A stretch of 64,000 nucleotides of DNA, from positions 310,001 through 374,000 of the forward strand of contig JADJLR010000003.1 in NCBI GenBank assembly GCA_016710015.1, read 5' to 3'. This stretch comes from Flavobacteriales bacterium. Its GTDB lineage: Bacteria; Bacteroidota; Bacteroidia; Flavobacteriales_F; PHOS-HE28. A model generated the notes under the pieces. It was given only the letters and a program-made list of their open reading frames with translations. It did not search any database and was not told the origin of the DNA. This document shows, one piece after another, positions 34,894 to 43,018 of this stretch (its first letter is position 1; each line of letters opens with the position of its first letter). Both the position numbers and the translations under genes were made by a program.

Positions 34894-36459
34894 ATGCTTC
34901 GAATTGGATATTGTTGGAACGTGCTGCTGTACTGCTGCCTGTGCAGTAGTGCAGCAGCACAATCCTTCAACATTCGGGTGGACCCGCACGGCACTGCAGG
35001 AAATGCAAGCACTGCTTGGAGTATTGAACCGACGACGGATGGAAGGTTCATCGCTATTGTAGCTGCAGATTACTATGACAGTACGTTTCAAACTTTCTCA
35101 AGTTCGGTGGTCACCTCCATTCTGATCGACGAACAAGGAACGGTCCTTTCGGTCGATCGAGTCGTAGACCCAGTACACGCGACGTATCCAGGTTGGAGTA
35201 ACAGTACCGCAAAGCGAATTGACGGCGGGCTAGTTACTGGGGGAGGCAATTTCCGGTTAGACTCCCTCGACAACTGGGTACAACGCCCTGTTCTGTTCTT
35301 TTTCACTGCAGATGGTGCGGCCGAAGGCTATGTTGAACTAGGTCCAGACGACCAAGAGTGGATCGGTCGCCAAGCCAAACAAACCCCGGATGGCGGATTT
35401 GTGATCTGTGGGGAAACCACTGTAGATGAGTTGCAGTCCGATGTGTTCGTGATCAAGACAGATGCGGTGGGAAACGAAGAATGGACCAACACCTACGGCG
35501 GGCAGTGGAATGATTACTGCAAATCGATCGAACCAAGACCCGGAGGTGGATATTTCTTGGGCGGTCAGTTTCGGGTTACATCCAGCAACCGGCAGATCTG
35601 GGTTGTGGCCTTGAATGATACCGGTGGTGTTCTCTGGGATCGAACATGGGGTGGAGAATTCGAGGATCTCAGCGCACACATCGTCTCCCTTGCGGATGGC
35701 GGAATTCTTGTAGCAGGTGGCCTGGGCTATGGTACGAATGGCCCCTATCGGCGGTACTTGGCGAAACTGGATCCAACCAACGGCGAGTTCATCTGGCAGC
35801 GAGAATACGCAGCGGCAGAAGCGGAATGCGTTTTCCATGTCGCTCACGAAATATCGCCCAATGGGGACATTATCGCGGGAGGTTATGGCAGGTTGAACTT
35901 GAATTATTTCGGCACCCTATTGCGCACCACTAGCGAGGGTGACAGCCTTTGGATGCGCAACTACCAGTACTACGACGATATCATCACCAATGGCCGCGGC
36001 CTCTTCCGCGATGTGATCCCCACACCCGATGGCGGCTTCATAGCCTGTGGTACAGCACTACCCGTTACCCATGCTGACACCCTGCTCTACACCCAAGACG
36101 TATGGGTGGTAAAGACCGACAGCATGGGCTGCATAGAACCGGGGTGCCATGTGATAACCGGTGTGGAAACGCAGATCACCAACTTGAAAAATGTGCTACG
36201 CGTGTGGCCCAACCCGGTGGCCGCTGGTAGTGCCATGCAAGTATGCGTGGAACTACCCGAAGGCTTCGCCGTGCAAGGCCAATTGCGCCTTACCATAACC
36301 GATGCACTGGGCAGGTTGGTGCAAGAGCAGAACATCCCAAGCACCTCTGGCACCATCCCCCTCTCCCTCGGAGAGGGGTTAGGGGTAAGGGGCATTTACC
36401 ACCTGCACGTGAGCGATGCGCAGCGTTGGATCAGTGGAGTTAGCTTCGTTGTAGAATGA
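34894..36459 (+). CDS. T9SS type A cargo, propeller-like protein, copy 2
   Basis: The protein has 521 residues, exactly the length of its upstream paralogue and starting with the same context, gccATGcttcgaattgg. The N-terminus and the last 140 residues are nearly identical to copy 1, including the in-frame REP-like insert. Parts of the propeller region (for example EGYVELGPDDQEWIG versus EATVAVSPDDQSWIG) have diverged. This mosaic pattern suggests duplication followed by diversification in the middle and conversion at the ends. Surface or secreted product, function unknown. The type A sorting domain is present (VLRVWPNPVAAGSAMQVCVE). Confidence 0.85.
   Translation: MLRIGYCWNVLLYCCLCSSAAAQSFNIRVDPHGTAGNASTAWSIEPTTDGRFIAIVAADYYDSTFQTFSSSVVTSILIDEQGTVLSVDRVVDPVHATYPGWSNSTAKRIDGGLVTGGGNFRLDSLDNWVQRPVLFFFTADGAAEGYVELGPDDQEWIGRQAKQTPDGGFVICGETTVDELQSDVFVIKTDAVGNEEWTNTYGGQWNDYCKSIEPRPGGGYFLGGQFRVTSSNRQIWVVALNDTGGVLWDRTWGGEFEDLSAHIVSLADGGILVAGGLGYGTNGPYRRYLAKLDPTNGEFIWQREYAAAEAECVFHVAHEISPNGDIIAGGYGRLNLNYFGTLLRTTSEGDSLWMRNYQYYDDIITNGRGLFRDVIPTPDGGFIACGTALPVTHADTLLYTQDVWVVKTDSMGCIEPGCHVITGVETQITNLKNVLRVWPNPVAAGSAMQVCVELPEGFAVQGQLRLTITDALGRLVQEQNIPSTSGTIPLSLGEGLGVRGIYHLHVSDAQRWISGVSFVVE
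36357..36392 (+). repeat. REP-like palindromic element, copy 2
   Basis: Same element as at 34615-34650, with one base change in the tail (gggtaagg). It sits at the equivalent codon of the second paralogue, so the insertion predates the tandem duplication. Confidence 0.75.
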
Positions 36460-36522
36460 GAACATGCACCGTTGCCCACTCAGCCCACCTTTGGGTTGCG
36501 CTTGAACACATTACCCGTTCGG

Positions 36523-36816
36523 CTATGGCCCAAACTTCCTACTGGGTTTGCGTTTCACGTGGACTATGCGATAAATGAACACTTCCTGTCCTACGATCTC
36601 GTAGACCATGCGGTACGGGAACTTGCGAAGCATCGCGTGTCGGAAGTTGCCTTTACGCGGCTGGTATCCATAAGGGTTAGCCTCTACGGAATCGTAACAT
36701 TCTTTCAACGCCGCCATGAGGCGCTCGCCTAACTGCGGACGGATAGTGTGGTACCAGAAGAAGGCTTCGAGCACATCCTTGGCAGCGCTGTCGCGCACGA
36801 CCACCCCAAAGCTCAT
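36523..36816 (-). CDS. RelE/ParE-family toxin
   Basis: The protein has 97 residues. VVVRDSAAKDVLEAFFWYHT and ERLMAALKECYDSVEANPYG are followed by RHAMLRKFPYRMVYEIVGQE and VFIYRIVHVKRKP. This is the compact RelE/ParE fold with its basic C-terminal strand. Family members are ribosome-dependent mRNA endonucleases (RelE) or gyrase poisons (ParE), and this sequence looks nearer ParE. The start overlaps the antitoxin stop by 4 bp (ATGA), the usual coupled arrangement with antitoxin first. Confidence 0.85.
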   Translation of the reverse strand: MSFGVVVRDSAAKDVLEAFFWYHTIRPQLGERLMAALKECYDSVEANPYGYQPRKGNFRHAMLRKFPYRMVYEIVGQEVFIYRIVHVKRKPSRKFGP

Positions 36817-37046
36817 TTCTTGATCATCTCACGGGCCATGCGCTGAACTTCCTCCCAGGTATAGGAACCTCCTTCACCGCGCAAGCGCTCGGCACGCAGC
36901 GATTCCAGTTCGGCCAGCTCTTCATCGCTTATGTCGCTGTCCTCTACTTCGGTATCGATCACTTCGCGCAGTCGGTCAAGGATAGCCGTATCGCGGAGGG
37001 CCAACATGCGCTGCACCAGTTCGAGCTTCATCGCTGCGATATCCAT
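36813..37046 (-). CDS. Antitoxin partner of the RelE/ParE toxin
   Basis: The protein has 77 residues. The N-terminal half is helical (AMKLELVQRMLALRDTAIL, DRLREVIDTEVEDSDISDEE) and the acidic C-terminal half (LAELESLRAERLRGEGG, YTWEEVQRMAREMIKK) would wrap the toxin. No clear DNA-binding motif was recognised, so autoregulation is uncertain. Identification rests mainly on size, acidity and 4-bp overlap with the toxin. Confidence 0.75.
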   Translation of the reverse strand: MDIAAMKLELVQRMLALRDTAILDRLREVIDTEVEDSDISDEELAELESLRAERLRGEGGSYTWEEVQRMAREMIKK

Positions 37047-37157
37047 GTTCTTTCGGATTGTGTTGTAAAGTTACTGAGCCAGCGAGAACGATCCATTGTG
37101 TTTCGTCTTTAGACTTTGGCAGGGTGTCCGCCACCAAACCTCCGCCGGCTCTGTCCG

Positions 37158-37288
37158 GTGCTTTTGGTGCAAGAGCACGGTGTTGGCAGCACAACCGAAC
37201 AACCAACAACTGGCCAAGCGGCATTTACTACCTGCACGTGAGCGATGCGCAGCGTTGGATCAGTGGAGTTAGCTTCGTTGTAGAATGA
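37158..37288 (+). pseudogene. 3' remnant of a third propeller-protein copy
   Basis: Positions 37212-37288 repeat the last 75 bp of the two upstream T9SS genes (GIYYLHVSDAQRWISG to the stop) almost exactly. A weaker match (ggtgcaagagca) begins near 37158. The REP-like insert is absent here: SGIYYLHV follows a different, shorter sequence. The rest of the gene is missing and the toxin-antitoxin pair lies between this scar and copy 2. The remainder of 37047-37446 holds no other recognisable gene. Confidence 0.75.
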
Positions 37289-37401
37289 CAACCGAACCGA
37301 TGAACACAGGGATCCAACAGCTCCGACGCAGTGATCGAAGTTCCAATGAAACCCGGAAGCATCACCCACCATCTCTTGGGATGCCAGCCTACCGACGCAC
37401 C

Positions 37402-37409
37402 TACCTTTG
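37402..37409 (+). promoter_or_regulatory. Candidate -7 box (TACCTTTG) for the NifU-like gene
   Basis: Exact TAnnTTTG match 38 bp upstream of ATG 37447. A TTGG at 37376-37379 is a possible, slightly distant -33 element. Confidence 0.5.
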
Positions 37410-37446
37410 TACCCGTCCGCGCCCTAATGGCAACGGCGAGTAGTGC

Positions 37447-38061
37447 ATGTCAGAACCTGTAAAACGTCCGCCCGTTACTGTTTACGCCGAAAGCACGCCA
37501 AACCCGGCCAGTATGCGGTTCGTGAGCAGCCGGATGCTCGTGAGTGACGGACGGCTTTTGGAGTTCCGGACCCCGGAAGAACCCGTAGGTGTTTCACCAC
37601 TTGCCGAGAAGATCTTCAACCTTCCGTTCGTTACCGGGATCTTCCTGTCGAGCAACTTCGTGACGGTGACCAAGAACAATGCAGTTACGTGGGATCTGGT
37701 CCAGCTTGAATTGCGCGAATACATCCAAGAGTACCTCAACACCGATGGCCGCGTGGTATATGAGGATGCACCGTCGCAAGCACTTGCTGATGCGAACGAA
37801 CGTGCGAGCACCCATGCCACCGCAACAAATGCGGAGGATGAGAAGATCATCCAGATCTTGGAGGAATACATCCGCCCTGCGGTGGAAGGAGACGGTGGGC
37901 ACATCGCATTTAAAAGCTTCGAAGATGGCCTGGTCACGGTATCGTTGCGCGGTTCGTGTAGTGGTTGCCCCAGCAGCATGGTCACGTTGAAGCAAGGCAT
38001 CGAGAACTTATTGAAGCATGAAGTTCCGGGCGTTCGGGAGGTGGTTGCTGAGGAATTATAG
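37447..38061 (+). CDS. NifU-like Fe-S scaffold/carrier protein (Nfu type)
   Basis: The protein has 204 residues. The N-terminal Nfu domain (about 10-95: YAESTPNPASMRFVSSRML, FNLPFVTGIFLSSNFVTV) is followed by a linker and the C-terminal NifU domain (about 130-204: IIQILEEYIRPAVEGDGGHI, RGSCSGCPSSMVTLKQGIE). CSGC holds the bridging [4Fe-4S] cluster. It delivers Fe-S clusters to apoproteins in the cytoplasm. Monocistronic by context, with its own -7 box. Confidence 0.93.
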   Translation: MSEPVKRPPVTVYAESTPNPASMRFVSSRMLVSDGRLLEFRTPEEPVGVSPLAEKIFNLPFVTGIFLSSNFVTVTKNNAVTWDLVQLELREYIQEYLNTDGRVVYEDAPSQALADANERASTHATATNAEDEKIIQILEEYIRPAVEGDGGHIAFKSFEDGLVTVSLRGSCSGCPSSMVTLKQGIENLLKHEVPGVREVVAEEL

Positions 38062-38334
38062 TGTTGAGGTTGAAGGGTTGAGGGTTGATAGGGGTTGCGG
38101 GTTGGGCCGGTGCATTGATACTGCGAATTTCCAGCCGGATCGATCTCGATCCATTGTGCGCTGGTCATGTTGCGGGTTATTCGTAATCGTTCCGCTTGCG
38201 AAACGGCATCTTACGAGCGAGGGCATTCAACCCTCAACCATTCACCGCGAGGAACGAAGCGGTTCAACCCTCAACCTCTCAACCTTCTTTATGCATTCCA
38301 ACCACCCAGTGCATCTACACTAAAACACACGACG
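38062..38334. repeat. Intergenic region with inverted GTTGAGG-type motifs
   Basis: 38062-38105 contains GGGTTGAGGGTTGATAGG-like sequence. 38227-38287 holds the complementary type (TCAACCCTCAACC and its variants) twice, around a short palindrome cgcgaggaacgaagcg. No gene is credible. It looks like a dispersed intergenic element rather than a promoter, although the promoter of the downstream plug/sigma cassette must also lie in or near it. Confidence 0.5.
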
Positions 38335-39084
38335 ATGCGCTACACGACTTCACTCCTATTGATCGCCATGCTGGCCCATTGGGCCGTGCAGGCACAGAAC
38401 CTCGGCGAGATCCGTGGTCAGGTCTTCGATCCGAACGGCGACCCACTGCCCTTGGCCAACGTGTACACCAAAGTGGCCGGGGAAACTGTTGGCTCCGTCG
38501 CGGACATGGATGGCCGGTTCGTACTGAAACCGCTGCCCACCGGCCTCTATGGGGTATCGATCTCCTACACCGGGTACAAGCTCGTGGAAGTTCCGGGCGT
38601 GGAAGTGACACCGGACCGTGCCACCTATATTAAGGATGTACGAATGAATTTCGGGGAGCTCACCGAAGTGGAGATCATCGCCTACGAACGGAAACTGATC
38701 ACTGTGGATGATCCAAGCCGGATGAGCCTACTCGCTGCGGAATTCGAGAAAGACGCCAACCGCAAAGACCCCATCCAGTTCATCGGAAAGAGTTTTGCTG
38801 GTGTAACGCCGAGCGCGAACGGCGAAGGCCTTTACTTCCGTGGAGCAAGGACAGAGAATACCGTGAGCTTCATCGATGGCATCAAAGTGAGCGGAGGGGT
38901 GCCGAACATACCACCGAGCGCGATAAGTAGTGTGTCGGTGTACACCGGCGGGCTACCCGCACGTTACGGCGATGTGACCGGCGGCGTTATCGTGATCGAA
39001 ACGAAGACCTATGCGGAGATGTACCAAGCTGCGCGGAAACGAGAAGCGTTGGTTCGACAAGACCAAGACCTGGACGATCAATAG
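38335..39084 (+). CDS. Carboxypeptidase-regulatory/TonB-plug protein without a barrel
   Basis: The protein has 249 residues from ATG 38335. After a signal peptide (LLLIAMLAHWAVQAQ), a carboxypeptidase-regulatory-like domain covers about 22-105 (IRGQVFDPNGDPLPLANVYT, TDMDGRF-like segment VADMDGRFVLKPLPTGLYG). A plug-like domain runs from about 140 to 230 (GLYFRGARTENTVSFIDGI, VYTGGLPARYGDVTGGVIVI). A normal receptor would continue for about 500 more residues of barrel, and here the protein stops. The next gene, an ECF sigma factor, starts directly after the stop codon (TAGATG), so the short form looks genuine. A surface-signalling or decoy-plug role is possible but unproven. Confidence 0.8.
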   Translation: MRYTTSLLLIAMLAHWAVQAQNLGEIRGQVFDPNGDPLPLANVYTKVAGETVGSVADMDGRFVLKPLPTGLYGVSISYTGYKLVEVPGVEVTPDRATYIKDVRMNFGELTEVEIIAYERKLITVDDPSRMSLLAAEFEKDANRKDPIQFIGKSFAGVTPSANGEGLYFRGARTENTVSFIDGIKVSGGVPNIPPSAISSVSVYTGGLPARYGDVTGGVIVIETKTYAEMYQAARKREALVRQDQDLDDQ

Positions 39085-39672
39085 ATGTTCTTGCGCCGCA
39101 AGGCCATAGCGACCCTCACGGACGAGGAATTGGTGCAACTCCTGCGGGAGGGGCACCGTTCCGCTTTGGGCGACCTGTGGGACCGGTATGCGGATCTGCT
39201 TTTTGGCGTGGGCATGAAGTATTTGAAGGACGCCGAACGCAGCAAGGACGAGGTGGTGGAACTGTTCGCAGGATTGACCGAGCTGATCCGGAAGCACGAG
39301 GTGAAGAACTTTCGTCCATGGTTGCATACGGTGATGCGCAACCGATGCCTGCAAGCGCTGCGAAAAGCGGACAAGACCATCCCTTTGGCAGAGGATCTCG
39401 CCCGCAGCAGTGATCCAGCGGAACAAGACGATGCCGTGCTGCACGAAGCCTCGCTGCAACAACTGGAGCAGGCCATTTCCCAATTGAATAGCGAACAGGA
39501 ACAGTGCATCCGACTCTTCCATTTGAGACAGCGCAGCTACCAACAGGTGGCCCAAGACACCGGACTCAGCACCGAACAGGTCCGTAGCTTTCTTCAGAAT
39601 GGACGGCGCAACCTTCGGCTGATCCTTGAACGCGTAAAAACGACCCAGCACCATGCCGACCAGAACGCATGA
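39085..39672 (+). CDS. ECF-type sigma-70 family RNA polymerase sigma factor
   Basis: The protein has 195 residues. Region 2 (about 20-90: ALGDLWDRYADLLFGVGMKY, FRPWLHTVMRNRCLQALRK) recognises the -10 element and core polymerase. Region 4 (about 130-185: LNSEQEQCIRLFHLRQRSY, QQVAQDTGLSTEQVRSFLQN) carries the helix-turn-helix. It is adjacent to the barrel-less plug protein and overlaps the membrane TPR gene by 20 bp, so the three are very likely co-transcribed. The sigma regulon is unknown; autoregulation would be typical. Confidence 0.9.
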   Translation: MFLRRKAIATLTDEELVQLLREGHRSALGDLWDRYADLLFGVGMKYLKDAERSKDEVVELFAGLTELIRKHEVKNFRPWLHTVMRNRCLQALRKADKTIPLAEDLARSSDPAEQDDAVLHEASLQQLEQAISQLNSEQEQCIRLFHLRQRSYQQVAQDTGLSTEQVRSFLQNGRRNLRLILERVKTTQHHADQNA

Positions 39673-40741
39673 TCGCTTCACACCGCACGGCAGCTTGACG
39701 CGCGATCAGTTGTTGGCCTATGCCGAAGGCCGATTGAACGCGACCGAACAACACCAGGTGGAATTGCACCTCGAAGCGGATCCGCTCTTGCGCGAAGCCA
39801 TGGAGGGTCTGCGTATGCCAGGTGCTGCGGCAGCTCTGGCTCACCTCGCTCAGGAACGACCAACACCCAAGGGCATCAATGCCGGATCCTGGTTGGTCGG
39901 TGGCGCTGTAGCCGTTGCGATCGTTGCGGTACTGTGGTGGCAACTGAATGATCGGGAAGAACCCCTTGCCGAAGTGGGACCACGTGTTGAGCATAAGCCG
40001 GCATCTGTCCCGAGTGGATCCACCGAGATCGTTCCCTTGGCGTTCACGGAGATCGACACGGCCACGGAGATCGCCGAGATCTTGCGCATCGGACATGCTG
40101 CGACGGATCGGCACGCACAGGCATCGGAAGCAACGGTGGAGCGGATCATGGTGGAACGTATCGGTGCCCGGCCGATCACCGTGGATCAGCAGACCGAAAC
40201 ACCAGCGGCAGATCCGAGACCCGCGCACAACATGGCGCTGCATTGGATCTATCTACACGACCTGAAGGTCGCCGACCCGAAGGACCTGTACGCTGCCGAA
40301 CCTTTGTTGATCAGCGAACCGGAGCACGTCCCAGCGCGTTTCGCGGACGGTCAGCAACGAACAGCGGCTATGGCGGAACAACGGCAGATGCGCTACACGC
40401 CGTTCATGGAAGAGGCTCTGAGCAAATTCGTACGCAACGACCACAAGGGCTGCTTGGAGGATCTACGCTTCCTCATGGGGCAATATCCGGACGATGTGAA
40501 TGCCTTGTTCTACGCCGGGCTGTGTTGCTATAACCTGGGCATGAATGAACGGGCCAAGGAATTCTTGCAGCGCGCGGCCACACATCCAGTTTCGCTCTTT
40601 GATGAGGAAGCAACGTGGTACCATGCTCTTTCCTTGGAACGACTCGGAGATGGGGATCAGGCCCGGATCGAGTTCGCACGGATCGCAAAGGCCGGAGGCT
40701 ACTATGCAGAACGTGCTTCGAATCATGCGTCACAACACTGA
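39653..40741 (+). CDS. Membrane-anchored TPR protein, candidate anti-sigma factor
   Basis: The protein has 362 residues. The first 75 residues are cytoplasmic and resemble the N-terminus of anti-sigma proteins (LTRDQLLAYAEGRLNATEQ, EADPLLREAMEGL) but lack zinc-binding Cys. One transmembrane helix follows (GGAVAVAIVAVLWW, about 83-97). The periplasmic part ends in TPR-like helices (FVRNDHKGCLEDLRFLMGQY, DVNALFYAGLCCYNLGMNE, ERLGDGDQARIEFARIAKA). The overlap with the sigma gene supports a sigma-binding partner that senses a periplasmic protein, perhaps the plug protein. That function is inferred. Confidence 0.75.
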   Translation: MPTRTHDRFTPHGSLTRDQLLAYAEGRLNATEQHQVELHLEADPLLREAMEGLRMPGAAAALAHLAQERPTPKGINAGSWLVGGAVAVAIVAVLWWQLNDREEPLAEVGPRVEHKPASVPSGSTEIVPLAFTEIDTATEIAEILRIGHAATDRHAQASEATVERIMVERIGARPITVDQQTETPAADPRPAHNMALHWIYLHDLKVADPKDLYAAEPLLISEPEHVPARFADGQQRTAAMAEQRQMRYTPFMEEALSKFVRNDHKGCLEDLRFLMGQYPDDVNALFYAGLCCYNLGMNERAKEFLQRAATHPVSLFDEEATWYHALSLERLGDGDQARIEFARIAKAGGYYAERASNHASQH

Positions 40742-40814
40742 ATCACTGACCAGAACGACCGACGGGCCAGCGCTTTCGCCCTGACCCGCCAGTCTCCCTT
40801 GGTCCCTACCTACC

Positions 40815-43016
40815 CTACTTCGAAAGCACCTTGAATTCAGTTCGGCGGTTCCGCTGATGTTCGTCTTCAGTACACTTGGTACACTCACAAGTTTCGCTCG
40901 GCTGGCTTTCGCCATAGCCCTTGCTGGTGATGTTATCCTTGGGGATCCCGTTGCTGATGATGTAGTCCACGGCGCTCTTGGCGCGTTTCTCCGAGAGGGA
41001 CATGTTGTACGCGTCCTTGCCACGGCAATCGGTATGTGAGCTGAGTTCGATCTTCACTGTTGGATTGTCCTGCAGGGTGGCCACGAGCTTGTCCAATTCC
41101 ACGGCAGCATCAGGTCGGATATTCCACTTGTTGTAGTCGTAGAAGATGTTCTCCAAGCGAACCACCTGATCCACCACCAAGGGGAACAACTTGAAATCGG
41201 TACGGATGACCTCGCTGGGTTTGCCTTTGGTACTGATCCGCGCACTTTGTTTGAAGAAGGCCTCCTTTTCAGCTTTGATCCGGTAGTCGCTCTCTGGCTT
41301 CAACGGGAAAGCATACTTGCCGCTCGCATCGGTGGTGATCGTCTCCAACACATTGTCCTTGCCATCCGTCAAGGTCACGGTAGCCCCAGCCAAGGGCGCT
41401 CCGGTCTCGCCATGGAAGACGAACCCTTCCGCAGCGTAATCGTACTTGAGCATTTCCACCACGATCTGTTCCAGCGGATCATCGTTCGTGCTGAGGGTAA
41501 GTTCCTTCTGGAAATAACCGTTCTTGTTCGCTACCAGGACGTACTTGTCCTTGTATGGCACCTCGATGTTGAACTTTCCTCCGGGTTGGCTTTCCACCTT
41601 GAAGTTCTCGATGTAGCGACCGGCTTCGTCCTTCATGACCAAAGTGGCACCATCGATGGGTACACGTGATTCCTCGTCCACCACGACCCCTGCGATGTAC
41701 ACGGTCGGAGGGCGCACGGTACAACCATAGATATCATCACTGCCCTGCCCCCCTTCGCGATCGCTCACGAAGAATCCGGTGGTATCGTTGATGAAGACCA
41801 GACCGTGATCATTGAAGCGCGTGTTCATGGGATAGCCCATGTTGAACACCCTACCCGGACCTGCTTTGGTCAGCCTAGCATAGAAAAGGTCCAGTCCACC
41901 CAACCCGGCGTGTCCGGAACTGGCGAAGTACAGGGTACTGTCCCGGTGCAGATACGGGAACATCTCATTGCCCGCGCTATTCACTTCTGGTCCCATGTTG
42001 ATCGGCGCGCCCCATTGACTACCCAACTTCTCGCAATACCACACATCGGTACCTCCATGTCCTCCGGGACGATCACTCACGAAGAAGAGCTTAGCACCAT
42101 TCGGAGAAATGCTTGGATGTCCGTAGTTGTATTCTGGATCGTTGTGGTCAAATGGAATGAGGCTGCCCCATTCCGGCTGACCGAATTCACCAGTGATCAC
42201 ATCCGTGTAGAAGATGCCCAGATTCAATTCGCCGCGTTCGTTCTTGTCCAGCGAACCGTAGTAGAAATTGTTCCGTGTGAAGTAGAGTCGATTGGAGGTG
42301 GAATCGAAGGAACCGACCCCATCGTGGTAGCGGCTGTTCACATCCTTGCGCATCACCAACGGCTCTTCTGCGATCTCCCCTTTCAGCAACGCGGAGTAGA
42401 GATTCAAGAACGGCTGATCATCCCAAGCATAGGTCCGATGGCCACCCACCCCATCTCCACGTGCGCTAGCGAACAAAAGCAATTCCTCCATGACACCAGG
42501 GCCTAGATCGGCCTGTGGCGAATTGATCGGCAGGGAACGCACTGTTGCACTTGCGCTGTCGCGCATGAGCCGATCGAACACGGCGGTGTTGTTCAAATAC
42601 CCGACCACCCGTGGATCCTCCGGTCGAAGGGTCGCGTAGGTGGCATACCATTCCAAGGCCTGCGGATACTTTCCGTTAGCGCGCAGTTGCTCGGCATAAG
42701 CGAACACATCGTCCGGTGTTTGTGTACCGGTGCCCATCAGTTTCAAGTAGGTGGCTTCCGCTTTCGCCGGTTGCCCCATCTTCCGATAGGCCAGTGCCAA
42801 CCTTCGCATATCGGATGCTTCGGCCTTTCCACTGGCCACGAGGTCCTCGTAAATGGCGGCCACCTTCGGGTAATCGAATACCTCGGAATACCGGTCGGCC
42901 ATACGCTCCTTGAGCTTCTGCGCGGGAAGCAGTGCGGGGAGGAGCAACAGAACGAGCAGGACCAGACCAAAGCCCGATGGCCGCTGGGGACTGGAGTGGT
43001 TGTTGGTGGTGGTCAT
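40815..43016 (-). CDS. OmpA-family protein with TPR and PD40 repeats (T9SS/adhesin partner)
   Basis: The protein has 733 residues. In order: signal peptide (LVLLVLLLLPALLPAQ), TPR-like helices (about 45-140), a PD40/WD40-like propeller (about 165-430: HPSISPNGAKLFFVSDRPGG, DSTLYFASSGHAGLGGLDLF), two carboxypeptidase-regulatory-like folds (about 440-600) and an OmpA peptidoglycan-binding domain (about 615-733: IELSSHTDCRGKDAYN, LSEKRAKSAVDYI, QRNRRTEFKVL). This layout is that of PorE-like proteins and of the OmpA proteins coupled to PorP/SprF and SprB-like adhesins. It overlaps nothing and lies 2 bp after the PorP/SprF gene. Role: anchoring the surface adhesin/T9SS assembly to peptidoglycan. 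Confidence 0.9.
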   Translation of the reverse strand: MTTTNNHSSPQRPSGFGLVLLVLLLLPALLPAQKLKERMADRYSEVFDYPKVAAIYEDLVASGKAEASDMRRLALAYRKMGQPAKAEATYLKLMGTGTQTPDDVFAYAEQLRANGKYPQALEWYATYATLRPEDPRVVGYLNNTAVFDRLMRDSASATVRSLPINSPQADLGPGVMEELLLFASARGDGVGGHRTYAWDDQPFLNLYSALLKGEIAEEPLVMRKDVNSRYHDGVGSFDSTSNRLYFTRNNFYYGSLDKNERGELNLGIFYTDVITGEFGQPEWGSLIPFDHNDPEYNYGHPSISPNGAKLFFVSDRPGGHGGTDVWYCEKLGSQWGAPINMGPEVNSAGNEMFPYLHRDSTLYFASSGHAGLGGLDLFYARLTKAGPGRVFNMGYPMNTRFNDHGLVFINDTTGFFVSDREGGQGSDDIYGCTVRPPTVYIAGVVVDEESRVPIDGATLVMKDEAGRYIENFKVESQPGGKFNIEVPYKDKYVLVANKNGYFQKELTLSTNDDPLEQIVVEMLKYDYAAEGFVFHGETGAPLAGATVTLTDGKDNVLETITTDASGKYAFPLKPESDYRIKAEKEAFFKQSARISTKGKPSEVIRTDFKLFPLVVDQVVRLENIFYDYNKWNIRPDAAVELDKLVATLQDNPTVKIELSSHTDCRGKDAYNMSLSEKRAKSAVDYIISNGIPKDNITSKGYGESQPSETCECTKCTEDEHQRNRRTEFKVLSK

Positions 43017-43018
43017 GA

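Noticed and set aside
40742..40814. Possible bidirectional terminator between two convergent genes
   Set aside because: A loose GC-rich hairpin can be drawn around 40770-40795, but the stem has mismatches and there is no T-run on either strand.
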